DNA from: Minisyncoccota bacterium
Lineage (GTDB): Bacteria; Patescibacteriota; Minisyncoccia; Phycocordibacterales; JAQTLZ01
Assembly: GCA_028711065.1 (NCBI GenBank)
Contig: JAQTSY010000009.1
Location: 1 to 40,987 of the forward strand
Length of the DNA: 40,987 bases
Reading direction: 5' to 3'
Part shown: positions 15,319 through 24,589 of the stretch, piece after piece
Numbering within the stretch: the first letter of the stretch is position 1
How the letters are laid out: each line of letters starts with the position of its first letter
The notes under the pieces: model-generated
The model's input: the letters and a program-made list of their open reading frames with translations, nothing else
Database searches by the model: none
Told to the model about the DNA's origin: nothing
Program-made: the position numbers and the translations under genes

Positions 15319-17571
15319 ATGATGATGAGAATTATGGCGAAAAAAAATGAGGAAAAAAGATCTTCCTTGCGATTGAAGGAAGAAACCTCCCAAACAATAC
15401 TTGGTCTTATTTTTTTCGCTCTAGCCGTATTCTTCTTGCTCGCAAGTGCGGACAAAGCAGGACCCGTAGGCAAAGCAATCTATGAACTCTTCGCCTTCCT
15501 TCTTGGTATCGGATATTTTCTTATTCCCCTTCTCTTTATTCTCCTTGGAATTTCTTCGATCAAAAAAGCGACTGGACATTTTGTCCTTTCGAGAATACTT
15601 GGTTCACTCTTTTTCTTTTTTGCGGGTCTCGGGGTACTTGATCTTCTCGCGCCCTATCGAGCTGGGATCGTAGGAAGAATTGTTTCGACTCCATTTCTTA
15701 CATTCTTTGACTTCTACGCCAGTGTTTTCCTTCTCTTTGTAGTCATCATTATTTCACTTCTTGTCATCCTCGACACCTCGCTTCAGTGGTCATGGTTTGT
15801 TTCTTTGTTCAAAAAAAGAGAAGCCGATGAAAAGGAAACAAAAATAAATGTCCTTGGCCTTACGAAAAAAGACGAGATACGGATGAAACTCGCGAAAGAT
15901 ATTCCGAATGATGACGAAGGAGAGCGAGTTTATAAAATAGAGAAACCTGGAGATATTCCTGCCCTCTCGCGAAAGGTGAAAGAGGAAATGGATGCTCCTC
16001 ATAAATCATATATCAGTATGAAACCCTTCACTCCTCCCCCTCTCTCTCTTCTTGAGGAGGATAAGGGAAAGCCGGGTGTTGGAGACATCAAAGCGAACGC
16101 GAATATCATCAAAAGAACGCTCCAAAACTTTGGAATCACTGTGGAGATGGATGAAATATCGATCGGCCCCTCGGTCACTCGGTACTCACTCAAACCCGCC
16201 GAGGGAGTAAAACTTTCAAAGATCGTGGCACTCCAAAATGACCTAGCCCTCTCGCTTGCAGCAAAAAGCATCCGCATCGAAGCCCCAATTCCCGGTCAAT
16301 CGCTCGTTGGAATTGAAATACCAAACCGTGACAAAACGACCGTTGGCCTCGGAACTATCCTTGGTACGGAAGAATTTCAGTCTTCTGAAAAAGCGCTTCT
16401 TGTCGGTCTCGGGAAAAGCGTCTCTGGCAAAGCCCACTTTGGAAACATCGCAAAAATGCCTCACCTCCTTCTCGCCGGATCAACCGGTTCTGGAAAATCA
16501 GTGGCAATCCACGCTCTCATCACTTCCCTTCTCTACCGGAACTCTCCCGAAAGCCTTCGCTTCATTATGATAGACCCAAAACGCGTAGAACTCACTTTAT
16601 ATAATAAAATCCCTCATCTTCTCACTCCCGTCATCACTGAAGCAAAAAAAGCTATTCTTTCTCTCAAATGGGCAGCGAAGGAAATGGACAGACGCTACGA
16701 TATTTTAGAAGCTGAATCTGTTCGCGACATTGAGTCATATCATAAAAATATCCTCGGACCCGCCCTGAAGAAAGTAGCAGAAGCTCGAAAGGAAGGAAAG
16801 GTTACAGATGAAGAAATGGCAAAAATCCCCGAAACAATGCCGTACATCGTCATTGTTCTCGACGAACTTGCTGATATTATGACAACTTACCCGCGAGAAC
16901 TTGAGGCATCTATCGTACGCCTCGCACAAATGAGCCGAGCTGTCGGAATTCACCTTATCCTTTCTACCCAACGTCCTTCGGTAGACGTGATCACGGGCCT
17001 TATTAAAGCGAACATTCCTGCTCGAGTGGCGCTGCAGGTGTCTTCCCAAATTGATTCCCGAACCATCCTCGATACCGGAGGAGCGGAAAAGCTTCTCGGC
17101 GCTGGAGACCTCCTCTATCTCTCGGGAGAAATGTCCAAGCCGCTCCGTTTGCAGTCTCCTTTTATTTCAGAAAGCGAAGTGAAAAATGTGGTGAAATTCA
17201 TCGTTGATCAATACAAAGACGAGTTGCCGAATGAGATAAATCTCTCTCCTGAAGCGCTCGAAAAAAATGTCGCCTTCTCATCGAATATGGAAGATGGAGA
17301 AAATCCTGCCGATGAAGATCCTCTCTACGAAGAGGCGCGCGAGATAGTACTCAAAGCCGGAAAAGCTTCTACTTCATACCTCCAGCGAAAGTTGCGCGTT
17401 GGATATGCCCGTGCTGCACGGCTCATTGATATGCTCGAAGAGAATGGGGTTATCGGAGCCGGTTCTGGAGCAAAAGCGAGAGAGGTGATGGGAGGAGAAG
17501 CGGGAAATGTTGGAGAAGCACCCGAAGAAAACGAAATGGACGAAGAAGTCTCTTCAAAAGAATTGCTCTAA
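15319..17571 (+). CDS. ftsK: DNA translocase FtsK/SpoIIIE
   Basis: 4-TM N-terminus, LLLAGSTGSGKSVAIHALITSLLYRNSPESLRFIMIDPKRVEL, C-terminal gamma-like wHTH. Confidence 0.96.
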   Translation: MMMRIMAKKNEEKRSSLRLKEETSQTILGLIFFALAVFFLLASADKAGPVGKAIYELFAFLLGIGYFLIPLLFILLGISSIKKATGHFVLSRILGSLFFFFAGLGVLDLLAPYRAGIVGRIVSTPFLTFFDFYASVFLLFVVIIISLLVILDTSLQWSWFVSLFKKREADEKETKINVLGLTKKDEIRMKLAKDIPNDDEGERVYKIEKPGDIPALSRKVKEEMDAPHKSYISMKPFTPPPLSLLEEDKGKPGVGDIKANANIIKRTLQNFGITVEMDEISIGPSVTRYSLKPAEGVKLSKIVALQNDLALSLAAKSIRIEAPIPGQSLVGIEIPNRDKTTVGLGTILGTEEFQSSEKALLVGLGKSVSGKAHFGNIAKMPHLLLAGSTGSGKSVAIHALITSLLYRNSPESLRFIMIDPKRVELTLYNKIPHLLTPVITEAKKAILSLKWAAKEMDRRYDILEAESVRDIESYHKNILGPALKKVAEARKEGKVTDEEMAKIPETMPYIVIVLDELADIMTTYPRELEASIVRLAQMSRAVGIHLILSTQRPSVDVITGLIKANIPARVALQVSSQIDSRTILDTGGAEKLLGAGDLLYLSGEMSKPLRLQSPFISESEVKNVVKFIVDQYKDELPNEINLSPEALEKNVAFSSNMEDGENPADEDPLYEEAREIVLKAGKASTSYLQRKLRVGYARAARLIDMLEENGVIGAGSGAKAREVMGGEAGNVGEAPEENEMDEEVSSKELL

Positions 17572-17573
17572 AA

Positions 17574-17930
17574 ATGAAACGCGGAATTGGATTTTACGGA
17601 AAATTACTGCTCGCGATTCTCATTCTTGCGGGCCTGACTGGCTATGTCATATACCAATCCAGAAAACTTTTGACCGGACCGGAAATCTTCATCTCCTCCC
17701 CCGCTGACGGCGAGACCGTCGCCTCTTCAACGATCACTATTTCGGGACAAGTCTCCAACGCGACAAATATCTCTCTCAACGATAATCCGATCGTTATCGA
17801 CGAATCCGGAAATTTTAAAGAGGAGCGGGTGCTTTTGCCTGGACTTAATATCATAAAAATCCACGTGGAGAACCAATTTAAGAAAACAGCAGGGAAAATT
17901 TTACAAATAGTCTACAAACCAGAGGTTTGA
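17574..17930 (+). CDS. membrane-anchored Ig-like domain protein
   Basis: N-terminal TM; EIFISSPADGETVASSTITISGQVSNATNISLNDNPI. Confidence 0.75.
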   Translation: MKRGIGFYGKLLLAILILAGLTGYVIYQSRKLLTGPEIFISSPADGETVASSTITISGQVSNATNISLNDNPIVIDESGNFKEERVLLPGLNIIKIHVENQFKKTAGKILQIVYKPEV

Positions 17931-17989
17931 TAGAATAGTGGAAGATTGTAACGACAGCTTTTATTATCATTATCAGATCATACAAACAC

Positions 17990-19069
17990 ATGGCATTCGT
18001 AAAAAAGGAGAAAAAGGAGGCAAAGCAGATCGGGGTGAATATCGAGGATACATTGGACGCGATTCGCACCAAATTCGGCGATGAGGCGATTATGAAGCTT
18101 GGCGATAGGCCAAAAGTGAGCGTGGATGCTATTTCAACCGGCTCTATCGGGCTTGATGCGGCACTTGGAATCGGAGGACTTCCTCGCGGAAGAATCATCG
18201 AAATTTTCGGCCCTGAATCATCCGGAAAGACTACCCTCTCGCTTCACGTTATTGCAGAAGCGCAAAAGAAAGGCGGTATCTGCGCATTTATAGACGCTGA
18301 ACACGCGATGGACCCGCAATACTCTGCTCGGCTTGGAGTAAACATCAAAGAGCTACTTCTCTCACAGCCAGACACAGGCGAGCAGGCGCTTGAAATTGTA
18401 GAATCACTCGTACGAAGTGGAAAAATTGATGTCATCGTCATCGACTCTGTTGCCGCTCTTACACCAAAAGACGAGATCGAAGGAGATATGGGACAGTCTC
18501 ACGTCGGCAAGCAGGCACGACTCATGTCGCAAGCACTCCGCAAATTGACCGCCATTGTCGCCCACTCAAAGACCATCGTCATTTTTATAAACCAAATCCG
18601 AATGCAGATTGGAGTGATGTTTGGAAATCCAGAGACAACCCCAGGAGGAAAAGCGCTCAAATTCTACACATCAGTGCGAATCGATATCCGCCGAATCGCC
18701 CAGATCAAAAAAGGCGAGGAAATCGTCGGAGGACGAGTGCGAGCAAAGGTAGTGAAGAATAAAGTCGCTGCACCATTCAAACAAACAGAATTCGACCTTA
18801 TGTACAACGAGGGTATTTCTCGAGAAGGCGAGCTCATCGCACTCGGAGAAAAGATGGGAATCATCAAAAAAAGCGGAACGTCGTACAACTATGGCGAGGA
18901 GAAACTGGGCCGAGGATATGACGCAACTCGGCAATTCCTCAAGGAAAACAAAAAAGTCTCCGGAGCAATCTTGAAAGAAATCACAAAAAATCTCGCGGAT
19001 GAGAATTATCTCCTCATGCATGGAGCAAGTTCAGGCAGCGAGGAGAAATCGGAAAGTAAGGAGGAATAA
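17990..19069 (+). CDS. recA: recombinase RecA
   Basis: [43 protein letters not shown]; full-length, no intein seen. Confidence 0.98.
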   Translation: MAFVKKEKKEAKQIGVNIEDTLDAIRTKFGDEAIMKLGDRPKVSVDAISTGSIGLDAALGIGGLPRGRIIEIFGPESSGKTTLSLHVIAEAQKKGGICAFIDAEHAMDPQYSARLGVNIKELLLSQPDTGEQALEIVESLVRSGKIDVIVIDSVAALTPKDEIEGDMGQSHVGKQARLMSQALRKLTAIVAHSKTIVIFINQIRMQIGVMFGNPETTPGGKALKFYTSVRIDIRRIAQIKKGEEIVGGRVRAKVVKNKVAAPFKQTEFDLMYNEGISREGELIALGEKMGIIKKSGTSYNYGEEKLGRGYDATRQFLKENKKVSGAILKEITKNLADENYLLMHGASSGSEEKSESKEE

Positions 19070-19070
19070 T

Positions 19071-19358
19071 ATGGAGCAAAAAAGAAAAATCATAAATTCA
19101 ATCATGGGAGGGATAATCTTTGTTATTGTGGGAATTATTTTCGATATTATCCATCACAATACAACAGTAAATGAAATTGTCTTCATTGGAACTCTCTTCA
19201 TTGGAGGTATATTGATTGGTCTATTATATTCTTCACAGAGACAAAGACATTCTGTATCACTCTCAATGCTATGGACTATAGTATTCGGCATCTTCTTGTT
19301 TTTTAGCATAATATTAGGACTATCTTTTATCTATTACAAAGGAGGTATCGTTGTATAG
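19071..19358 (+). CDS. small membrane protein (about 3 TM)
   Basis: MEQKRKIINSIMGG..., SD GGAGGA upstream. Confidence 0.65.
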   Translation: MEQKRKIINSIMGGIIFVIVGIIFDIIHHNTTVNEIVFIGTLFIGGILIGLLYSSQRQRHSVSLSMLWTIVFGIFLFFSIILGLSFIYYKGGIVV

Positions 19359-19448
19359 ACTTTTTCTCATTTTCCTGTAGAATCTTTGAATTATTGAATT
19401 AAAGCTTAAGAAGCTCCAAGAAGCTTTTGAAGCTACCCCGCTTTTATC

Positions 19449-20021
19449 ATGGCAATGCTCGAATACAACGAAGCGACAGTTCACAAATACATTATTCACG
19501 ATGGTGAGCCTTTTGAAGTGATTGATTCACACGTCTTTCGCAAACAACAGCGAAAGCCGGTCAATGCTGTGAAAATCAAAAGCCTTATCAACGGCCGAGT
19601 AACAGAAGTGTCCTACCATACAACAGACAAGGTGGAAGAAGCGGAAATTGATTACAAGGATGTGAAGTTTCTCTATTTGAACAAGGGCGAATACTGGTTC
19701 TGCGAGGTGAATGATCCTTCAAAGCGATTCCAGCTTGCGTCTGACATGATCGGCCCTGGCGGAAGATTTCTCAAAGCAAACTCAACCATTGAAGCAATGG
19801 TCTTTGATGAAAAGATTATCGGCGTGAAGCTTCCTATCAAAGTAGAACTCAAAGTGAAAGAAGCTCCTGATGCAGTGCGAGGCAATACTTCAAGCGGTGC
19901 GAATAAGATCGCGATTTTGGAGAACGGCGCGACGGTGAATGTCCCCCTCTTTATTAAAGAAGGCGAGACGATTCGGGTAAATACGGAGACTGGGGATTAT
20001 GTGGAGCGAGCGAATAATTAG
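19449..20021 (+). CDS. efp: elongation factor P
   Basis: EF-P family sequence including GDYVERANN C-terminus. Confidence 0.9.
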   Translation: MAMLEYNEATVHKYIIHDGEPFEVIDSHVFRKQQRKPVNAVKIKSLINGRVTEVSYHTTDKVEEAEIDYKDVKFLYLNKGEYWFCEVNDPSKRFQLASDMIGPGGRFLKANSTIEAMVFDEKIIGVKLPIKVELKVKEAPDAVRGNTSSGANKIAILENGATVNVPLFIKEGETIRVNTETGDYVERANN

Positions 20022-20184
20022 CGACCCACAACTTTTCAAAAACCCAGAAAACTGCCCCAGCGGGCAGTTTTCTTTGTGCTGGGCGCCGGCTGCTTTGTGG
20101 TATAGTTTTTGCCCGAAGCAAAAATTACACCACAAAGACCCTGCCAGCCTGGCGTGCGCGGGTTTTTGAAAAGTTGTGGGTCGC
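20021..20184. repeat. element bounded by perfect 25-bp inverted repeats with nested hairpins
   Basis: GCGACCCACAACTTTTCAAAAACCC (20021-20045) vs its reverse complement (20160-20184); inner hairpins 20046-20073 and 20093-20137. Confidence 0.9.
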
Positions 20185-20206
20185 TTTCGTGGTGAGGGGT
20201 GAATTG

Positions 20207-20240
20207 AAAAAGCCCGCGACCTTTCGGTCGCGGGCTTTTT
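20207..20240. terminator. bidirectional intrinsic terminator
   Basis: AAAAAGCCCGCGACC-TTTC-GGTCGCGGGCTTTTT. Confidence 0.9.
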
Positions 20241-20383
20241 CATCTTCAAACTCTTGTTTCCCCTTAGTGTTTATATTTTGAGCATAGTTCTAGGCGGCCG
20301 TGAGGATTGCGACTAAAATGTGCTAATGCACATTGCGGAAACAACCGGAGCGGACAACGACGAAATATGCCAAAATAGAAATA

Positions 20384-20587
20384 CTAGCGCGTAAGGTAAG
20401 GTAACAACGCCATAAATCGAGCTCGTTTGATGGCCTCCGCAAGCTGTCGCTGGCTCTTTGAACACACTCCTGATTTCTTTCGGGAAATCATTCGAGCGTG
20501 AGGATTCAAAAATTTCTTGAGAATTTCTGTATCCTTGTAATCAATATATTTAATATTGTTACTGGTGAAAAAACATTGCTTATTCAT
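20384..20587 (-). CDS. rpsR: 30S ribosomal protein S18
   Basis: IKYIDYKDTEILKKFLNPHARMISRKKSGVCSKSQRQLAEAIKRARFMALLPY. Confidence 0.96.
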   Translation of the reverse strand: MNKQCFFTSNNIKYIDYKDTEILKKFLNPHARMISRKKSGVCSKSQRQLAEAIKRARFMALLPYLTR

Positions 20588-20610
20588 AATCTGAAATTTA
20601 ATTTTTAATA

Positions 20611-21087
20611 CTAGAACGGAATATCTTCCGTATTGATGTCTTCTTCTGGATACTGAATAGTATCGAGTGGTGGAGCATCATCTCCGGCTGGTGCTTTGCC
20701 TTTTGGCGCGCCCGTACTTGCTGCGGAGGTTCCCATTGGAGCACCCGCAGCACCACCTGGTCGATTTCCAAATTGAACTCTTTCTGCAACGATCTCTGTT
20801 CGATACTTTTTCGCTCCTGTTGCCTTGTCATCCCAGCTTCGAGTCTGCATTCTGCCTTCCACAAGCACATTACTTCCCTTTTTGAGATACTGTGCGCTTG
20901 TCTCTGCAGATCTGCCGAAAACCACAATATTGTGATATTCCGCTTTATCCTGCCATGCTCCGCTTTTATCTTTAAAACGAGAGTTGGTAGCTACAGAGAA
21001 ACTGCACACTTGAATTCCCGAAGGAAGCGCTCGCACTTCTGGATCGCGAGTAAGATTTCCAATGACGAATGCTTTGTTTAAATACAT
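20611..21087 (-). CDS. ssb: single-stranded DNA-binding protein
   Basis: MYLNKAFVIGNLTRDPEVRALPSG..., acidic tail ending EDIPF. Confidence 0.96.
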   Translation of the reverse strand: MYLNKAFVIGNLTRDPEVRALPSGIQVCSFSVATNSRFKDKSGAWQDKAEYHNIVVFGRSAETSAQYLKKGSNVLVEGRMQTRSWDDKATGAKKYRTEIVAERVQFGNRPGGAAGAPMGTSAASTGAPKGKAPAGDDAPPLDTIQYPEEDINTEDIPF

Positions 21088-21173
21088 TTGAATAGCTATT
21101 AGCTGGTAGGTTTTAGCTGTTAGCTTATTATACCGATTCCAAAAGCTGAAAGCCAACAACTGACAGCTGACAC

Positions 21174-21683
21174 CTATTTCAAGAGCTCGTCGATAGATTT
21201 ATCCAATTCCTCAACAGAAACAGGCTTTTTGTCCTTTTCCGCTGTAGCACCGACTCCTGGAGCTTTCTTCTCTCCGCCTTCTTTATCCATTCGAGCTTGA
21301 GAAATGATCTTCTGCATAGATACAAGCGTGTTCTCTCGAACAGTCTTAATAAGCAAGAATCGAAGCACGTTCTCATTTGCTTCCATCGCCTCTTTGATTG
21401 CAGGAAGCGCTGTCGCATCTGCTTCAAACTTTATCCAACCAAAATATGCTTTGTCGAAGATATGCTTCTTCCCTGCCACCGTCTTTGCAATCGTGTATGC
21501 AAGAGGATGAAGTCTAGGGAGCTCTTCGGAGATCATTACTCCTTTTTGCTTTTCAATAAGAAATTTTACATCTCCTGCTTCTTTGGGAACATTTTCCTCT
21601 GCTACAAGCGGAACGATGTGGTAGCCCACTTCGTAAATCCGCGCTTCACTTTCTACTGCTTCGTCTTTAATTTCTTCTGCCAT
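21174..21683 (-). CDS. rpsF: 30S ribosomal protein S6
   Basis: S6-like sequence, synteny with ssb-rpsR. Confidence 0.85.
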   Translation of the reverse strand: MAEEIKDEAVESEARIYEVGYHIVPLVAEENVPKEAGDVKFLIEKQKGVMISEELPRLHPLAYTIAKTVAGKKHIFDKAYFGWIKFEADATALPAIKEAMEANENVLRFLLIKTVRENTLVSMQKIISQARMDKEGGEKKAPGVGATAEKDKKPVSVEELDKSIDELLK

Positions 21684-21778
21684 AGGTTAAAAATTTAAAC
21701 AATTAAAACGCCCACCATGGACCTTTGAGATACCCCTATAAGGAGATATCTAGCGGGAGTTGGCACTAGATTAGCATA

Positions 21779-21795
21779 GCGCCCCAGGGGGGCGC
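21779..21795. other. GC-rich hairpin
   Basis: GCGCCCC-AGG-GGGGCGC. Confidence 0.7.
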
Positions 21796-21797
21796 AA

Positions 21798-21829
21798 GTT
21801 ATAAAGTTGAAAGTTATAAGGTTATAAAG
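21798..21829 (+). repeat. AT-rich dispersed repeat
   Basis: GTTATAAAGTTGAAAGTTATAAGGTTATAAAG, 32 bp identical to reverse complement of 5345-5376. Confidence 0.88.
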
Positions 21830-22666
21830 TCAGAGGCCGAAAACGCGTCCCGCGTTTTCGGCAAGCTGGGCCCGCACTTTCTCATAGTCCTCCCCTCGGA
21901 TTTCAGCAATTTTCTTAACCACTTCCCTCACATGGGCTGGTTCGTTCCTTTTCCCTCGAAATGGCGCCGGCGAGACGTATGGAGCATCGGTTTCGCTCAT
22001 AATCATCTCAAGCGGAGCATTTTTAATAACCTCATCATAATCTCTAGCAAACGTAATTACCCCCGTGAAAGAAATTGTGTAACCAAAATCAAGAATTTGT
22101 TTTGCTTCGTCCCAAGTACCGGCAAAAAAATGGAAATTACCTTTTACTTTGGCCCGAGCTTTTAAAATCTCCAGCGCATCTTTATAAGCGCTTTTTCCAG
22201 ACTCTTTATTCGAGCGGACGTGAAGCATCAAAGGCTTTCCCGCTTCATTCGCCAAATCAATTTGCATTTCAAAATTCTCCTGCTGGATTTTTATTGACTC
22301 CTCATCGAGATGATAGTAGTCGAGTCCGCATTCCCCTATCCCCACTACTTTCGGATGCTTCAACATACTTCGATAAACGCTCGTATCAAATTGCTCGCCT
22401 CGAGAAGTAAACTCTTTTCCACCTTCACCTAGTTCCTTTTCATCATGAAAAGATTTTGAAGTATGAACGGGATGGAGACCGACAATTGCGTAACAATTCT
22501 CGTGATTTTCAGCCATTTCTATCGCCTTTTTTGAAGTATCTACTTGAGTACCAACATTTATCATCGCCACTCCTGCATCAGAAGCGCGTTTAATGACTTC
22601 GTCACGATCTTTATCGAAGGCGGCAAAATTGACGTGAGTATGTATATCTACGAATTGAAATTTCAT
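21830..22666 (-). CDS. tatD: TatD family metal-dependent hydrolase
   Basis: FVDIHTHVNF, GIGECGLDYY, MSETDAPYVSP. Confidence 0.94.
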   Translation of the reverse strand: MKFQFVDIHTHVNFAAFDKDRDEVIKRASDAGVAMINVGTQVDTSKKAIEMAENHENCYAIVGLHPVHTSKSFHDEKELGEGGKEFTSRGEQFDTSVYRSMLKHPKVVGIGECGLDYYHLDEESIKIQQENFEMQIDLANEAGKPLMLHVRSNKESGKSAYKDALEILKARAKVKGNFHFFAGTWDEAKQILDFGYTISFTGVITFARDYDEVIKNAPLEMIMSETDAPYVSPAPFRGKRNEPAHVREVVKKIAEIRGEDYEKVRAQLAENAGRVFGL

Positions 22667-22690
22667 TCCTGAATTTTAGCATAAAAACAA

Positions 22691-22711
22691 ACCGCGTCTT
22701 ACTGACGCGGT
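22691..22711 (-). terminator. intrinsic terminator overlapping the stop codon
   Basis: ACCGCGTC-TTACT-GACGCGGT, T-rich downstream on minus. Confidence 0.75.
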
Positions 22712-22992
22712 CATTCCGACGAAACATATCTCGGCTTCTCGAGATATTCAATCACTTCTCTGAAGTGCACAACGCAATCTTCAGGAGTTCGGGCACTATT
22801 TTGAAGCCCCCACCCAAAGTGCTTCAAAAGAATGGCGGGCCAGATCCATTCGGCACTCCGCCGCCTGGGTTTATCCATGAGTTCCCAAGTTCGGGTTCCC
22901 AAAGCCATGAAAACAGCCCTTTTGTCCGGCCAATTCTTCGTGATGAGTTTTAGAATCTCATCACGGTCAATCTTTACAACCACAGTTGCCAT
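22711..22992 (-). CDS. hypothetical protein (93 aa)
   Basis: ORF plus terminator. Confidence 0.55.
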   Translation of the reverse strand: MATVVVKIDRDEILKLITKNWPDKRAVFMALGTRTWELMDKPRRRSAEWIWPAILLKHFGWGLQNSARTPEDCVVHFREVIEYLEKPRYVSSE

Positions 22993-23067
22993 GATGAATT
23001 CTCCAATGTGTACTGGTAACTTCCTCTAAAAACAAATTACAGTAAAAATGAGTTTAAATCAATATTT

Positions 23068-24498
23068 TTACTCCTTCCTCGGGAAAAGAGAAACTTCTGG
23101 CATTTTGTTTGCCTTTACCGCAGATTTAATTTTTTCTGAAGTTTCGGGCAAGATTGGATTTAACATTCTACCGATTGTGTAGAGACGGACACATAAATCT
23201 TCAATAATTATTATCGCTTCTGCTTTATTCGTTTTTACGAGTTTGAAAGGCTCTTCTTCCTGAATGATCGAATCAAGCACGGCAATTTCTTGCCATATGT
23301 AATCCGCTGCCGTCTTTATATCGTATTTTTCGAGAGCTTTTTTGTAGACTTCCGGAATGGTATTTTCTGGAATTTCAACCGCCTTCTCGAGATTCGTCTC
23401 TGCCATTTTGAGAATTCTTGAGGTTAAATTCCCCAACCCATTCGCAAGATTTGCGTTATAGGCCTCTTTTATCCGCTCAAGCGTCACATCACTGTCTTCA
23501 AAAGGAGTCACTTCCCTAGCGAGGAAATAGCGCACCGCATCAGTGCCATATTCTTTTACGAGATCAAAGGGATTGATGACGTTCCCCAAAGATTTGGACA
23601 TTTTTTGTCCACCGGAGTTTATGAATCCTCGGATAATGATTTGTTTTGATGTTGGGAGTTTTGCACTCATAAGCATCGCCTGCCACATTGCTGATTGCTG
23701 ACGAAGATTATCTTTACCGGCAATTTGGATTCCAGGCCACCATTTTTCAAAACTTTTTTTATCTTCGGGCCAACCAATGACATCAATGTAATTTACCAGC
23801 GCATCAAACCACACATACATGACATGCTCGCTATCCCCGGGAACATCTACTCCCCATGGCATTTTGCTTTTTAAACGGGAAATTGAAAAATCTTCAAGTC
23901 CCCTTTCAACAAATGCTTTTATTTCATGCAAACGCGTCGCAGGAACAACAAATTCTGGATTTTTCTCGTATAGATCTAAAAGTGCTTTCTGATATTTTGA
24001 AAATCTGAAAAAATAATTTTCTTCTTCGATAATTTCGAGCTCTAAATTTGGGTGTATCGCACAACGACCATTAATAAGTTCTGATTCCGTTTTTTCCAAC
24101 TCACAACCAACACAATACTTGATTTTGTAGGCTTTTTTGTAGATGTCGCCATTCGCGGCACAGGCCTCCCAAAAGCCTCCCGCCGCTTTTTTGTGTTTAG
24201 GATCAGTTGTTCGGACAAAACTATTGAAACTTAAGTTGAGAGAAAGTTTTAGGCTTTCAAAATGCGTTGCCTTCTCATCAACATATTTTTGAGTAGAAAT
24301 TCCCTCTTCCTGCGCCTTCCGATACACCTTGATCCCGTGTTCATCTGTGCCAGTGTTGAAAAAGACTTCATAGCCGCAGAGGCGAGCGTAGCGAGCCAAA
24401 ATATCCGCATGCACAATTTCCGCAGCAAAACCAATATGCGGATCAGAATTCACATACGGAAGAGTCGTCGTGATATAAAAGGATTTCTTTTCTGCCAT
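23068..24498 (-). CDS. metG: methionyl-tRNA synthetase
   Basis: TTTLPYVNSDPHIGFA, KMSKSLGNVI; start trimmed to MAEKKSFYI. Confidence 0.96.
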   Translation of the reverse strand: MAEKKSFYITTTLPYVNSDPHIGFAAEIVHADILARYARLCGYEVFFNTGTDEHGIKVYRKAQEEGISTQKYVDEKATHFESLKLSLNLSFNSFVRTTDPKHKKAAGGFWEACAANGDIYKKAYKIKYCVGCELEKTESELINGRCAIHPNLELEIIEEENYFFRFSKYQKALLDLYEKNPEFVVPATRLHEIKAFVERGLEDFSISRLKSKMPWGVDVPGDSEHVMYVWFDALVNYIDVIGWPEDKKSFEKWWPGIQIAGKDNLRQQSAMWQAMLMSAKLPTSKQIIIRGFINSGGQKMSKSLGNVINPFDLVKEYGTDAVRYFLAREVTPFEDSDVTLERIKEAYNANLANGLGNLTSRILKMAETNLEKAVEIPENTIPEVYKKALEKYDIKTAADYIWQEIAVLDSIIQEEEPFKLVKTNKAEAIIIIEDLCVRLYTIGRMLNPILPETSEKIKSAVKANKMPEVSLFPRKE

Positions 24499-24517
24499 GA
24501 AATTATGTCTTTGATAT

Positions 24518-24589
24518 TCCTCCTTACAGGAGCTGTACACCTTTCGCTTTTTGATTACAAAACACTCAAGGTCTTGCGGGACGGGTCCC
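24518..24589 (-). ncRNA. structured repeated element, copy B, in metG 5'UTR
   Basis: minus: GGGACCCGTCCC-GCAAGACCTTGAG-TGTTTTGTAATCAAAAA-GCGAAAGGTGTACAGCTCCTGTAAGGAGGA, blocks identical to copy A. Confidence 0.6.

Noticed and set aside
17990-19069. Intein in recA
   Set aside because: The reading frame matches ordinary RecA length with no insertion.
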